DNA of 64,000 nt from assembly GCF_042611095.1 (NCBI RefSeq), contig NZ_JBHFPV010000001.1:1922001-1986000 (forward strand). The letters run 5' to 3'. A program made the position numbers and the translations under genes. A model generated the notes under the pieces. That model saw nothing but the letters and a program-made list of their open reading frames with translations. It made no database searches and was not told where the DNA came from. Positions 26,558-36,500 of this stretch are shown here, one piece after another; position 1 is the first letter of the stretch; the number at the start of each line of letters is the position of its first letter. Source of the DNA: Meishania litoralis. GTDB taxonomy: Bacteria; Bacteroidota; Bacteroidia; Flavobacteriales; Flavobacteriaceae.

Positions 26558-26616
26558 TAGTATTAATTGACCGGACGGCCTTAGAAGTCGTCCGGTAATT
26601 TTAAATTGAAATAAAC

Positions 26617-27516
26617 ATGAATTGGAAGAATGTTTTAATAGTCGGTGCGGTTGCATTGTTGCCGATTTCCATGATGGCCCAGGCGAATATCTTGAACGCC
26701 AAGAAGCCCGAGGATATCGGTAAGAAGACAGAGGCCCAAAAGGCCATGGACAATGACGCTCCTTTGGAGTATGGCTATGTCGATGATCGCGACATCCTAT
26801 GGTCGAAGACCGTTTGGGAAGTCATCGATCTTGATGAGCGTGTCAATTTTCCGTTGTACTATCCTACGGATACCATAGACATCGGGGCCGATAGAAGGTC
26901 ATTGTATGACGTGCTGATCAAGAACGTTAAGAACGGAAAACTTGAAGTTTATGCCGATTCGTATTTCACCGACAAGCGAAAGTTCAATGATTTACAGGCT
27001 ACCTTGCAAAGCGTAGATACGACCGACTACGGTTATGAGCAGCTAAATGCAGGCGAAGCTCTTTCCGCCGAATATGTCATCAGGCGAGATCTTTCTGCCG
27101 CCGATATCGAAGAATACCGTATCAAAGGTATGTGGTACTTCGACAAGCGACAGGGAGAATTAAAATATCGCTTGTTGGGTATTGCCCCAGTGGCTCCCGA
27201 CGTAAACTTTATCGGTGATGAGTCGATGGATCCGGATCAGAACAAAGTAGAACTTTTCTGGGTATGGTATCCTGACGCACGGCAGATTTTACACGAAGCG
27301 AAGGTGTTTAACCAACGTAATTCGGCACAGCCGATATCATTCGATATGTTGTTGAACGCAAGACGGTTCGGAGCGATTATCTATAAAGAAGATAACGTAC
27401 ACGGTGACCGGGCGGTAAACGACTATATTGCCGACAATGCCTTGTTTCAACTATTGGAAGCCAATAGGATCAAAGAGGTTATTCGAGATCGTGAACAAGA
27501 TATGTGGGCATACTAG
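26617..27516 (+). CDS. gldN: T9SS ring protein GldN
   Basis: Periplasmic partner of GldK in the T9SS ring. The 299-residue product has a signal peptide ending MMAQANI and the family motifs DDRDILWSKTVWEVIDLDER, NFPLYYPTD and LFWVWYPDARQIL; it ends REQDMWAY. It closes the gldKLMN operon and is followed by a strong terminator 27 bases later. Confidence 0.97.
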   Translation: MNWKNVLIVGAVALLPISMMAQANILNAKKPEDIGKKTEAQKAMDNDAPLEYGYVDDRDILWSKTVWEVIDLDERVNFPLYYPTDTIDIGADRRSLYDVLIKNVKNGKLEVYADSYFTDKRKFNDLQATLQSVDTTDYGYEQLNAGEALSAEYVIRRDLSAADIEEYRIKGMWYFDKRQGELKYRLLGIAPVAPDVNFIGDESMDPDQNKVELFWVWYPDARQILHEAKVFNQRNSAQPISFDMLLNARRFGAIIYKEDNVHGDRAVNDYIADNALFQLLEANRIKEVIRDREQDMWAY

Positions 27517-27542
27517 CATAAAGAATTCCAATTCAAATATTT

Positions 27543-27575
27543 AAAAAAACCTGACATTTTTAGTCAGGTTTTTTT
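27543..27575 (+). terminator. Rho-independent terminator after gldN
   Basis: Perfect stem AAAAAAACCTGAC (27543-27555) / GTCAGGTTTTTTT (27563-27575) with a 7-base loop; the A/T arms make it usable in both directions. Confidence 0.9.
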
Positions 27576-27704
27576 GTGCTTAAAAGTTAATCGACAAATA
27601 TTGGGTCGCCAACAGTTTCACCTCCCAGTGAATAGCTTGAAAGATTTTTTTTTGTCATTGGAGCGAAATTTTAGTGACAGGGAGTGCGATACCCTCCAAT
27701 TTTT

Positions 27705-27712
27705 TACCTTTG
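27705..27712 (+). promoter_or_regulatory. Bacteroidota -7 box (TACCTTTG) before FAD oxidoreductase gene
   Basis: Exact TAnnTTTG ending 4 bases before ATG 27717, implying an almost leaderless transcript and ruling out the upstream in-frame GTG at 27684 as start. Confidence 0.45.
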
Positions 27713-27716
27713 CCCA

Positions 27717-28772
27717 ATGCTTGATTATCTTATTGTCGGCTCCGGTTTGGCGGGAATCTCTTTTGCAGAGACACTGGACCGAAACAATAAATCGTTCAAG
27801 GTAATCAGTGACGATTCACAAGTCTCTTCAAGTGTGGCCGCCGGATTGATCAATCCGGTGATATTAAAACGTTTCAAACTTGTATGGAAGGCCAAAGAAC
27901 AGATGGCTCTGGCCAGGCTTTTCTATCAAGGCTTGGAAAAAAAACTTGAAATTTCGCTTTATTGCCCAATGAAGGTATTTCGTCGTTTTATATCGGTCGA
28001 GGAACAGAATCTATGGTTTTCGGCTTGCGACAAAAACGGGTTGAGGGAGTTTTTGTCAGACCATATCCATATGAATGCCAATGCTTATATTGACGCCCCG
28101 TTTGGTTTCGGCGAAGTACAACAGACCGTAAGGGTCAATACCCAAATGTTGATTTCGGCTTATCGGGAATATCTACTAAACAGGGGATCGCTGCTGTGGG
28201 AAAAATTCAATTTCGACAAATTGATAATACATGAAAACCATATCGAATATGGATCGGCCAAGGCCAAACAGATTGTCTTTTGCGAGGGATTTGGCATTAA
28301 AGAAAACCCATATTTCAACTATCTTCCCATAGCCGGTAACAAAGGTGAATATGTATTCGTAAAGGCACCTGAATTGAAATTAGACCAAGCCATTAAATCT
28401 GCCATATTCTGTATACCTGAAGGGAATGACATCTATCGAATCGGGGCAAATTACGACCGATGCGATGAAACAAATGAACCGACGATCAAAACAAAAAAAG
28501 AGCTTTTGAAAAAGTGGGAATCCATTTTTAAATGTTCGTACGAAGTTATTGACCAAATAGCCGGTATACGCCCGGTGGCAATCGATAGAAGGCCGGTGAT
28601 AGGCAGGCATCCGAAATACAATAATTTGTATGTTCTGAACGGCTTCGGTTCGAGGGGAGTACTGATCGCACCTTATGCGTCGAAACAGCTTTACGGCCAC
28701 ATTGAAAATGAAGAACCGATAGCTACCGAAATGTATATCGCACGTTTTAATAAAAAACACTACTCCGGTTGA
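27717..28772 (+). CDS. FAD-dependent oxidoreductase (DAO family)
   Basis: A 351-residue flavoenzyme of the D-amino-acid oxidase/glycine oxidase superfamily. The Rossmann dinucleotide motif is at the very start (LIVGSGLAGISFAE, GSGLAG at 8-13), followed by SSSVAAGLINPV, the substrate domain, and the C-terminal FAD motif GIRPVAIDRRPVIG ... NGFGSRGVLIAP. The substrate cannot be told from sequence. It lies downstream of the gldN terminator with its own promoter box, and its stop overlaps the end of the convergent DUF983 gene by 13 bases. Confidence 0.9.
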   Translation: MLDYLIVGSGLAGISFAETLDRNNKSFKVISDDSQVSSSVAAGLINPVILKRFKLVWKAKEQMALARLFYQGLEKKLEISLYCPMKVFRRFISVEEQNLWFSACDKNGLREFLSDHIHMNANAYIDAPFGFGEVQQTVRVNTQMLISAYREYLLNRGSLLWEKFNFDKLIIHENHIEYGSAKAKQIVFCEGFGIKENPYFNYLPIAGNKGEYVFVKAPELKLDQAIKSAIFCIPEGNDIYRIGANYDRCDETNEPTIKTKKELLKKWESIFKCSYEVIDQIAGIRPVAIDRRPVIGRHPKYNNLYVLNGFGSRGVLIAPYASKQLYGHIENEEPIATEMYIARFNKKHYSG

Positions 28773-29152
28773 ACATCGGTGGCCTTGGAGTCATACTTCA
28801 CAAATATGTTGATCCATATATTCCGCGAAGTACGGATGATTATGGGCAAAAATAGGATCAACGTGCCCACGATGGCTACGAAGGTATATCTTAATGAGGT
28901 TCCCAAGAACAAATATGAAATAACGAATGCCGCGACCGCAAAGGCGATTCCGACCGCATAACTGACGTACATCGCCCCATAAAAAAATGACGGTTCTATC
29001 TTATACTTGGTGTCGCAGCGTGAACACCGATCGTACATTTTAAAGATATTCGTCAGGTTATAGGGGTTCTTGTCGAGATACATGCTCTCTTCATGGCACT
29101 TGGGGCAAGTTCCTGTTAAAATGCTGTAGAGTTTGTTTCCTTTTTTTAACAT
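28760..29152 (-). CDS. DUF983 membrane protein with zinc-ribbon N-terminus
   Basis: From ATG 29152 (130 residues; the frame stays open further upstream but a promoter box at 29168-29175 argues against it). Two CxxC knuckles, TCPKCHEE and RCSRCDTKY, form a zinc ribbon near residues 15-47, followed by FFYGAMYVSYAVG and two membrane helices (about 55-75 and 81-100). DUF983 proteins have no settled function. Its 3' end overlaps the FAD oxidoreductase gene by 13 bases, and the gene is divergent from the ABC-F gene. Confidence 0.9.
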   Translation of the reverse strand: MLKKGNKLYSILTGTCPKCHEESMYLDKNPYNLTNIFKMYDRCSRCDTKYKIEPSFFYGAMYVSYAVGIAFAVAAFVISYLFLGTSLRYTFVAIVGTLILFLPIIIRTSRNIWINIFVKYDSKATDVQPE

Positions 29153-29167
29153 TTGCAAATATTTTTG

Positions 29168-29175
29168 CAAAGGTA
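29168..29175 (-). promoter_or_regulatory. Bacteroidota -7 box (TACCTTTG) of the DUF983 gene
   Basis: Exact TAnnTTTG on the minus strand, 15 bases upstream of ATG 29152. The closest useful TTG gives a 14-base spacer, shorter than the consensus. Confidence 0.45.
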
Positions 29176-29216
29176 AAGCATTGCAAGGGCAATGAATGTG
29201 ACTATTATTACAAAGA

Positions 29217-31142
29217 ATGCTGAACGTCCATAATCTTTCCGTTTCCTTTGGAGGCGAATATCTATTCCAGGAAATATCATTTCGTCTGAACGGTGGGGAT
29301 CGTGTCGGGCTGATCGGTAAAAATGGCGCCGGCAAGTCTACATTGTTAAAATTATTATCGAAAGATATGCCGTTCGATTCAGGCACGATTGCTATCGAGA
29401 AGGAAATCAAAATCGGTTTTCTTCGGCAAGATATCGATTTTGAGCAGGGTAGAACGGTATTGCAAGAGGCCTATCAGGCCTTTCATGAGATAAAACAATT
29501 GGAGCAACGCTTAGATGATATCAATCAGCAATTGGTCGATCGCACCGATTACGAAAGTGATTTTTACCATCAACTGATGGTCGATCTGAACGAAGTTACC
29601 CATCGTTATGATATTTTAGGAGGATACAACTATCAGGGCAATACCGAAAAGATACTTCTAGGGCTTGGGTTCAGCCGTGAGGATTTCAATAAAAGAACGG
29701 ACACTTTTTCGGGCGGTTGGCGTATGCGAATTGAACTGGCCAAACTTTTATTGCAAAGTAATGACGTGCTCTTATTGGACGAACCTACGAACCATTTAGA
29801 CATAGAATCGATTATTTGGTTGGAGCAATTTTTGAAAAACTTTGCTGGCGCGGTGGTCATCGTATCGCACGACAAAATGTTCTTGGACAATGTTACCAAT
29901 AGAACGATCGAAATTTCATTGGGCCGCATTTACGACTATAACAAACCCTATTCCAAATATCTGAAGTTGCGGCAAGAGATCAAGCAGCAACAGTTGAACG
30001 CTCAAAAGAACCAAGAAAAAGAGATACAACAGGCCGAAAGATTGATCGAAAAGTTCAGGGCAAAAAGCACCAAGGCCTCAATGGCCCAATCGATGATCAA
30101 AAAATTGGATAAGATGGAACGCATCGAGGTTGATGAAGATGACAATGCGGTCATGAACGTTCGCTTCCCAATTTCCATAACACCAGGAAAAGTAGTAGCT
30201 GAGATCGAAAGCCTAACAAAAAGTTATGGTGACAATTTGGTATTGGAGAACATAAGCCTGCTCATCGAACGCGATAGCAAAACGGCCTTTGTTGGCCAGA
30301 ATGGACAGGGTAAATCGACTTTGGCGAAAATCATTGTAGGTGATTTGGATTATCAAGGGCATTTAAAGCTAGGCCATAATGTGCAAATAGGCTATTTCGC
30401 CCAGAACCAGGCCGAATATCTAGAGGGTTCGAAAACGGTTTTGGATACCATGGTCGATGCCGCTAACGAAAAGAACCGCAGCAAGGTTCGCGATATTTTG
30501 GGATCTTTTCTTTTTAGGGGCGATGATGTGGAGAAATACGTAAAAGTGCTTTCAGGAGGCGAAAGAAACAGATTGGCCCTTGCTAAAATGCTCTTGCAGC
30601 CTTTCAATGTCCTTGTTATGGACGAACCAACTAACCATTTGGACATTAAATCTAAAAATGTGCTCAAACAAGCCCTGCAAAATTTTGAGGGCACCTTGAT
30701 TCTTGTGTCTCACGACCGTGATTTTCTGCAAGGGTTGACCAACAAGGTATACGAATTCAAAGACAAGAAGATCAAGGAGTATTTAGGCGACATCGATTAT
30801 TATCTTGAGGAAAGAAGTGCCGAAAACTTCAGGACCATTGAAAAAAAGGAGGAAATGACGAGTAGTTCCGATAGAAACGACCTCGATAAAAACCAGGGAA
30901 CTTCTTTTAAGGACCAGAAAGAGATCAAATCACTGAAGAACAAGCTTAGTTCGACCGAAAGCAAGATAGCCATACTTGAAAAAACAATTGCTGAAATAGA
31001 TCATGAATTGCTCATGAACTATGATCAAACCATCGCCCGGCCGCAGTTTTTTGAAAACTATCAAAAGAAAAAAACCGATTTGGAAAAACTCATGGAAAAT
31101 TGGGAAACTATTACTCTAAAGATTGAAGAGCTATCGAACTGA
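29217..31142 (+). CDS. ABC-F family ATPase
   Basis: Soluble tandem-ABC protein of the translation-factor class (EttA/Uup/YdiF relatives) that acts on ribosomes, not a transporter. In 641 residues there are two nucleotide-binding domains: Walker A GKNGAGKST (34-42) with signature FSGGWRMRIELAKLL, and Walker A GQNGQGKST (about 360) with signature LSGGERNRLALAKML; both have LLDEPTNHLD or VMDEPTNHLD. A charged P-site tRNA-interaction linker lies between them and a coiled-coil C-terminus (about 560-640) follows, as in Uup. Whether it rescues stalled ribosomes or gives antibiotic protection cannot be told. Confidence 0.93.
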   Translation: MLNVHNLSVSFGGEYLFQEISFRLNGGDRVGLIGKNGAGKSTLLKLLSKDMPFDSGTIAIEKEIKIGFLRQDIDFEQGRTVLQEAYQAFHEIKQLEQRLDDINQQLVDRTDYESDFYHQLMVDLNEVTHRYDILGGYNYQGNTEKILLGLGFSREDFNKRTDTFSGGWRMRIELAKLLLQSNDVLLLDEPTNHLDIESIIWLEQFLKNFAGAVVIVSHDKMFLDNVTNRTIEISLGRIYDYNKPYSKYLKLRQEIKQQQLNAQKNQEKEIQQAERLIEKFRAKSTKASMAQSMIKKLDKMERIEVDEDDNAVMNVRFPISITPGKVVAEIESLTKSYGDNLVLENISLLIERDSKTAFVGQNGQGKSTLAKIIVGDLDYQGHLKLGHNVQIGYFAQNQAEYLEGSKTVLDTMVDAANEKNRSKVRDILGSFLFRGDDVEKYVKVLSGGERNRLALAKMLLQPFNVLVMDEPTNHLDIKSKNVLKQALQNFEGTLILVSHDRDFLQGLTNKVYEFKDKKIKEYLGDIDYYLEERSAENFRTIEKKEEMTSSSDRNDLDKNQGTSFKDQKEIKSLKNKLSSTESKIAILEKTIAEIDHELLMNYDQTIARPQFFENYQKKKTDLEKLMENWETITLKIEELSN

Positions 31143-31322
31143 CCTGATAATCACAGGATGATTTTTGCTTTACAACATAAAACGTGGTTTTCACAACAAA
31201 AATGGGTATTTCACCGATTATTATTTGAATTTTATCTATAATATAGTAATATTTGTAAGTAAAATCTGAATAAATGCGAGTTTTAAAATTCGATTTCTTG
31301 AGATAACGATTATAATAGGCTT

Positions 31323-32204
31323 ATGAAAAAACTACTTGCTTTTTTTGCGCTGTGCCTGGTTATGACGCCCTTAGCTTTGGCAAAGGTTCCTAAGGCGGAG
31401 AAAAAGGCTTTATTGGACTTGTATGAAAGTACCAATGGAGACCATTGGATAAAAAAATGGAACCTAAACGCACAGGTTTCCGACTGGTACGGTGTTAAGG
31501 TTGAAGAGGGCCATGTTATCGAAATAAACCTTTTCAGGAACAATTTGATGGGCGCCCTGCCTAATAGCCTTGGAGCTTTAAAGCACCTTACCAAGCTCAA
31601 TCTTGCCTTTAACAATATTACCGGCGAGCTACCTGAAGGCATTGTTTTGTTGAGTAATCTTGAAGTACTTAAATTGGAGATGAACAAGATCAAGGGAGAG
31701 ATTCCTGAAAGTATCGGCGCCATGGAAAATCTTCAAGAACTTTCGTTGTTCAACAATTTTCTTTCTGGAAACATACCCGAAGGACTCGGAAATATCAGTA
31801 ATCTGAAAATATTGAATTTATCAAGTAATTCACTTTCCGGAGAAATTCCCAGTACATTGGGAGATTTGGTGCAGCTTGAAAGCCTTGGGCTTTTCGAGAA
31901 CGATTTATATGGATTCATACCACGGGAGATGGGTAATTTGGTGAAGATGAAAGAACTCGTACTTGCCAACAATCGATTGACCGGTGCCATTCCGGAAGAG
32001 TTTGGTCAATTGGCCAGCCTGGAGGTGTTTCAGATCCAGAACAACCAATTCAATTCTTTCGAAAATTTAAAAATGATGGATTCGCACCAATTTTTGGTAT
32101 TCGACTATGATGATGATAATAACAAAAATGACTTCAAGGACATAAACTTTAGCAAGACAAGAATGGCTGACACGAAATTTGAAGACGATATTGACAATGA
32201 TTGA
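31323..32204 (+). CDS. Secreted leucine-rich-repeat protein (plant-type repeats)
   Basis: 293 residues with a signal peptide (MKKLLAFFALCLVMTPLALA) and an LRR N-cap (ALLDLYESTNGDHWIKKW), then about seven 24-residue repeats of the form LxxLxLxxNxLxGxIPxxLG, for example LSLFNNFLSGNIPEGLG and LNLSSNSLSGEIPSTLG. The C-terminus is Asp/Asn-rich and acidic (DYDDDNNKNDFKD). No T9SS tail was recognised, so it may stay in the periplasm. It is monocistronic, with a terminator at 32244-32276. The likely role is protein or glycan binding. Confidence 0.9.
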   Translation: MKKLLAFFALCLVMTPLALAKVPKAEKKALLDLYESTNGDHWIKKWNLNAQVSDWYGVKVEEGHVIEINLFRNNLMGALPNSLGALKHLTKLNLAFNNITGELPEGIVLLSNLEVLKLEMNKIKGEIPESIGAMENLQELSLFNNFLSGNIPEGLGNISNLKILNLSSNSLSGEIPSTLGDLVQLESLGLFENDLYGFIPREMGNLVKMKELVLANNRLTGAIPEEFGQLASLEVFQIQNNQFNSFENLKMMDSHQFLVFDYDDDNNKNDFKDINFSKTRMADTKFEDDIDND

Positions 32205-32243
32205 GCGTCCATAGAATATTGAGGTCCAAACAAAATTCGATTG

Positions 32244-32276
32244 AAAGGGATAGCCATGGGCATCCCTTTTTTGTTT
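32244..32276 (+). terminator. Rho-independent terminator after the LRR gene
   Basis: Stem AAAGGGAT (32244-32251) / ATCCCTTT (32262-32269), extended by GCC/GGC inside the loop, followed by a T-rich run TTTGTTTT. Confidence 0.8.
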
Positions 32277-32331
32277 TGCCGACCTTACTTTATTTAAGAT
32301 ATATTTAACTAAAGGCGCTTAAACCAATAGT

Positions 32332-32339
32332 TAGTTTTG
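32332..32339 (+). promoter_or_regulatory. Bacteroidota -7 box (TAGTTTTG) of the RND efflux operon
   Basis: Exact TAnnTTTG, 31 bases before the ATG of the adaptor gene and downstream of the LRR terminator. Confidence 0.45.
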
Positions 32340-32370
32340 TACTCTAATCCAGGGCCAACCTTAGCATTAC

Positions 32371-33486
32371 ATGGACAAAAGAAAAATAATACTATCTTTT
32401 TTAGGGGTACTTTTAATTATTGCCTCGATATACGGGGCAATTGCCATTGTCAATAGTAAGAACATGCCCAAACCACGACCTGAAAAGGTCGTTAAGACCG
32501 TTTTTGTCGATACGGTCAAGAACGGCATCGTAGATATCGTTGTGCCGGCCAATGGAAATTTGAAGGCCAAACAACGGGTTGAGCTTTACTCAGAAGTACA
32601 GGGTGTATTCAACCAAGGGAACAAACTTTTTAGACCGGGGCAGCAATACGGGATCGGAGAAACAATTATAAGAATCGACGCGGACGAATATGCCGCCTCT
32701 GTGCAATCCGCTAAAAGCAATCTTTACAATCAGATTACTTCAATAATGCCTGATTTACGCCTAGATTACCCTGAGATCTTCGACAAATGGCAAAAGTACC
32801 TGAATGGTTTCGATATGGCCAAGGGCACGCCTAAACTTCCTGAAATGATTTCGGATAAAGAGAAGTATTTCATCTCAGGTAGGGGTATTTTGACGAGCTA
32901 CTATAATGTTAAGAATCTTGAACAGCGTCTGGCCAAATATAGGATCTCCGCACCATTTAATGGAGTGCTGACCGAAGCTTTGGTCACTGAGGGATCATTG
33001 ATTCGTTCGGGGCAGAAACTGGGCGAGTTCATCAATACCGATGTCTATGAATTAGAGGTTGCCGTTAGCAAGACCTATAGCGATTTGCTCAAGTTGGGCG
33101 AGAAGGTCGAACTCTTGGATTTAGAGGGTGATAAAACCTATATAGGTGCTGTATCCAGAATCAATGGTAATGTCGATCAAGCCTCACAGACCATAAAGGC
33201 CTTCATTGAAGTAAAAGATGAAAGCTTGAAGGAAGGAATGTATTTAGAGGCGAATTTGAGCGCTAAAAAAGAAACTGACGCCATAGAGGTCGATCGGGGC
33301 CTATTACTTGAAAATGATAGAATTTTTGTTGTTAAAGACTCGGTCTTGGACCTTATCGACGTAAGGCCGGTTTACTTCTCGAACAAAAAAGTAGTCCTTA
33401 AGGATGTGCCCGAAGGCATTACAATAGTCTCAAAACCTGTTGTAGGTGCATATGCGGGCATGCTGGTCAAGGTTTTTGGCGAATAA
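32371..33486 (+). CDS. RND efflux periplasmic adaptor (HlyD/MFP family)
   Basis: Periplasmic bridge between an RND pump and its TolC-like channel. The 371-residue product has an N-terminal membrane anchor (about 7-27), a lipoyl/barrel half (GNLKAKQRVELYSEVQGV), a helical hairpin (about 105-190) and a second lipoyl half with APFNGVLTEALVTEGSLIRSG (cited as APFNGVLTEA), then beta-barrel and membrane-proximal domains. It heads a three-gene operon with the pump (17 bases downstream) and TolC-like gene. Confidence 0.95.
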   Translation: MDKRKIILSFLGVLLIIASIYGAIAIVNSKNMPKPRPEKVVKTVFVDTVKNGIVDIVVPANGNLKAKQRVELYSEVQGVFNQGNKLFRPGQQYGIGETIIRIDADEYAASVQSAKSNLYNQITSIMPDLRLDYPEIFDKWQKYLNGFDMAKGTPKLPEMISDKEKYFISGRGILTSYYNVKNLEQRLAKYRISAPFNGVLTEALVTEGSLIRSGQKLGEFINTDVYELEVAVSKTYSDLLKLGEKVELLDLEGDKTYIGAVSRINGNVDQASQTIKAFIEVKDESLKEGMYLEANLSAKKETDAIEVDRGLLLENDRIFVVKDSVLDLIDVRPVYFSNKKVVLKDVPEGITIVSKPVVGAYAGMLVKVFGE

Positions 33487-33503
33487 ACATCGATACTGGA
33501 ATA

Positions 33504-36500
33504 ATGAGGAATATCATATCCTATTTTATAAAGTACCACGTAGCCGTAGACGTTTTTATTCTGGCGTTCTTCGTTTTTGGAATTTTCGGTGCCTTATCGC
33601 TCAACTCTTCATTTTTTCCTCTTGTAGACTCAAAAAACATTTCCATTAGTATTACCTATCCTGGGGCATCTCCTCAAGAGGTCGAAGAAGGTATTGTTCT
33701 AAAAATTGAGGATAATTTGAAAGGTCTCGAAGGCGTAGACCGCGTTACATCGACGGCAAGGGAGAACAGTGGTACTATAAACGTGGAAATTGAAAAGGGA
33801 AGGGATGTCGATTTCATGCTCCTCGAGGTCAAGAATGCGGTTGATCGGGTGCCTTCTTTTCCTACGGGTATGGAACCGTTGGTCGTATCAAAATTGGAAG
33901 CCATTCGGCAGACCATAAGTTTTGCCATAAGCGGCGATGATGTACCCTTGGCTACCTTGAAGCAGGTAGGCCGACAAGTTGAAAACGAGTTGCGCACCAT
34001 CGATGGTATCTCACAGATTCAAATGTCCGGTTATCCTCAAGAGGAAATCGAGATTGCCGTAAACGAAAACAGTTTATTGGCCTACAATATGTCATTCAAT
34101 GAGGTGGCACAGGCTGTTGCCAATGCCAATATTCTGGTAACCGGGGGCAATATCAAGACTGATGCCGAAGAATATTTGATTCGTGCCAATAATCGTTCCT
34201 ACTACGGTGATGAGCTTTCCAATTTGATCATAAGGGCCGATGCTTCGGGCAGTGCGGTTCGTTTGAAAGACGTTGCCATTATTCGAGATCGTTTTGCCGA
34301 ATCGCCCAATGCCTCTTATTTTGATGGTAATCTCGCCGTAAGTGCCTCAATAACAAGTACGAATACCGAAGATTTGATAGGTGCGGCTGAAAAGGTCAAA
34401 GAGTATGTCGAAGACTTTAATCAAAAACACAATAATATTAAGCTCGATGTGGTCAGCGACCAATCTAAGACCTTGACCCAACGCACTGAGCTGCTGACCG
34501 AAAATGCCATTATCGGAATGATATTGGTGTTGGTGTTCCTATCGTTGTTTTTAAACACTCGACTGGCTTTTTGGGTGGCCTTTGGACTACCGATTTCTTT
34601 TCTGGGAATGTTCGTTTTTGCGGGCCAGTTCGATGTTACTATTAATGTGCTTTCGCTTTTCGGTATGATTATCGTTATCGGTATTTTGGTCGATGACGGT
34701 ATAGTAATTGCCGAAAATATATATCAACACTATGAAAAGGGTAAATCACCCATTCAAGCCGCAATAGATGGTACCATGGAGGTTATTCCTCCTATAGTAT
34801 CGGCCATAATTACGACGGTACTGGCGTTTTCAATTTTTCTTTTTCTTGATGGTCGAATAGGGGAGTTCTTTAGCGAAGTGTCGGTCATCGTTATACTGAC
34901 CTTGGTCGTTTCTTTGGTTGAGGCCTTGATTATTTTGCCCGCTCACTTGGCACATTCCAAGGCTCTTGCACCTTTGGACCAAAATCCAAAGAAGGGGTTG
35001 GCAAAAGCCTTTGCCAATTTAAGGGTAATCAACGAAATGGGCGACCGTTTTATGATGTGGATGCGCGACAAGCTATACAGCCCTGCCTTACGGTTTGCCC
35101 TACGTTATAAGATTTTGACCTTCGCTTTTTTTATGATGGCTTTGATATTGACATTTGGATCAATGGGAGGTGGGATTGTCAGAACAGCGTTCTTTCCAAG
35201 AATAGCCAGTGATAGGGTCGCGGTCGAACTTTTGATGCCCAATGGCACCAATGAAAAGGTCACCGATTCGATTATTGGCCTGATCGAGGAAAAATCGGCT
35301 ATCGTTAACCAAGAACTGACCGAGAAATATTTACAGGGTTCCGGAAAAGAACTTTTCGAAAATACGATACGGATCATTGGTCCGGGTTCATCGGCGGCCA
35401 CTTTGGTAATCAACCTACTACCGGGTGAAGAACGGCCCGATGCCATTAGATCTGATATGGTGACCAATCGGTTGCAAGAACTGGTAGGCCCGGTTATCGG
35501 GGTCGAGAGCCTTATTTATGGTTCAGGAGGTAATTTTGGGGGCAGTCCGGTTTCGGTATCCCTTCTTGGGAATAATATTCAAGAGTTGAAAGCGGCCAAG
35601 GCCGAATTGAAATCAAATTTGGAGAACAATGCTCTTCTGAAAGATGTTGCCGATAATGATCCAGCCGGTATCAAGGAAATAAGGCTACAGCTTAAAGAAA
35701 GCGCTTACTCATTGGGATTGGATTTGCGAACCGTGATGAATCAGGTCCGTGCCGGTTTCTTTGGAACTCAAGCCCAGCGTTTTCAGAGAGGGCAGGATGA
35801 AATCCGTGTTTGGGTACGCTATGATAGGGAAAACCGTTCCTCGATCACCGATCTTGACGAAATGCGCATTACAACACCCACTGGCAGTAAGGTGCCCTTA
35901 AAAGAAATTGCCGACTATACCATTGAAAGAGGAGACGTTGCGATCAACCACTTGGAAGGGCAACGTGAAATACAGGTGTCTGCCGATATTAAAGACGATA
36001 AGACGACAAGTGCTACGGATATTATGGCCGAGATCCGTACCGAGATCATGCCAGATATACAATCGAAATACCCGACGGTAACCGCTTCTTACGAAGGGCA
36101 GAACCGTGAAGCCAATAAGATGACCGCTTCGTTAAGGGTCGCAGGTCTTTCGGTACTTTTATTGATTTATATCACTATTGCCTTTACCTTTAGAAGTTTT
36201 AGCCAGCCTTTGTTATTGCTTCTCTTGGTTCCTTTTAGTTTTACCGCCGTGGCCTGGGGCCATTGGATACATGGTTTTCCGGTGAATATTCTTTCAATGT
36301 TGGGCATCATAGCACTTATTGGTATTATGGTAAACGATGGTCTTGTGCTGATCAGTAGATTCAACGGCAATCTTCGTGAGGGTATGAAATTCGATGACGC
36401 GATCTTTGAGGCGGGCCGTTCGAGGTTCAGGGCCATATTTTTGACATCGGTAACGACCATAGCCGGATTGGCACCCCTTTTATTGGAAAAAAGCAGACAG

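Noticed and set aside
28760..29410. 216-residue version of the DUF983 protein
   Set aside because: The extra N-terminal 86 residues overlap the divergent ABC-F gene, contain no domain and lie upstream of the promoter box.
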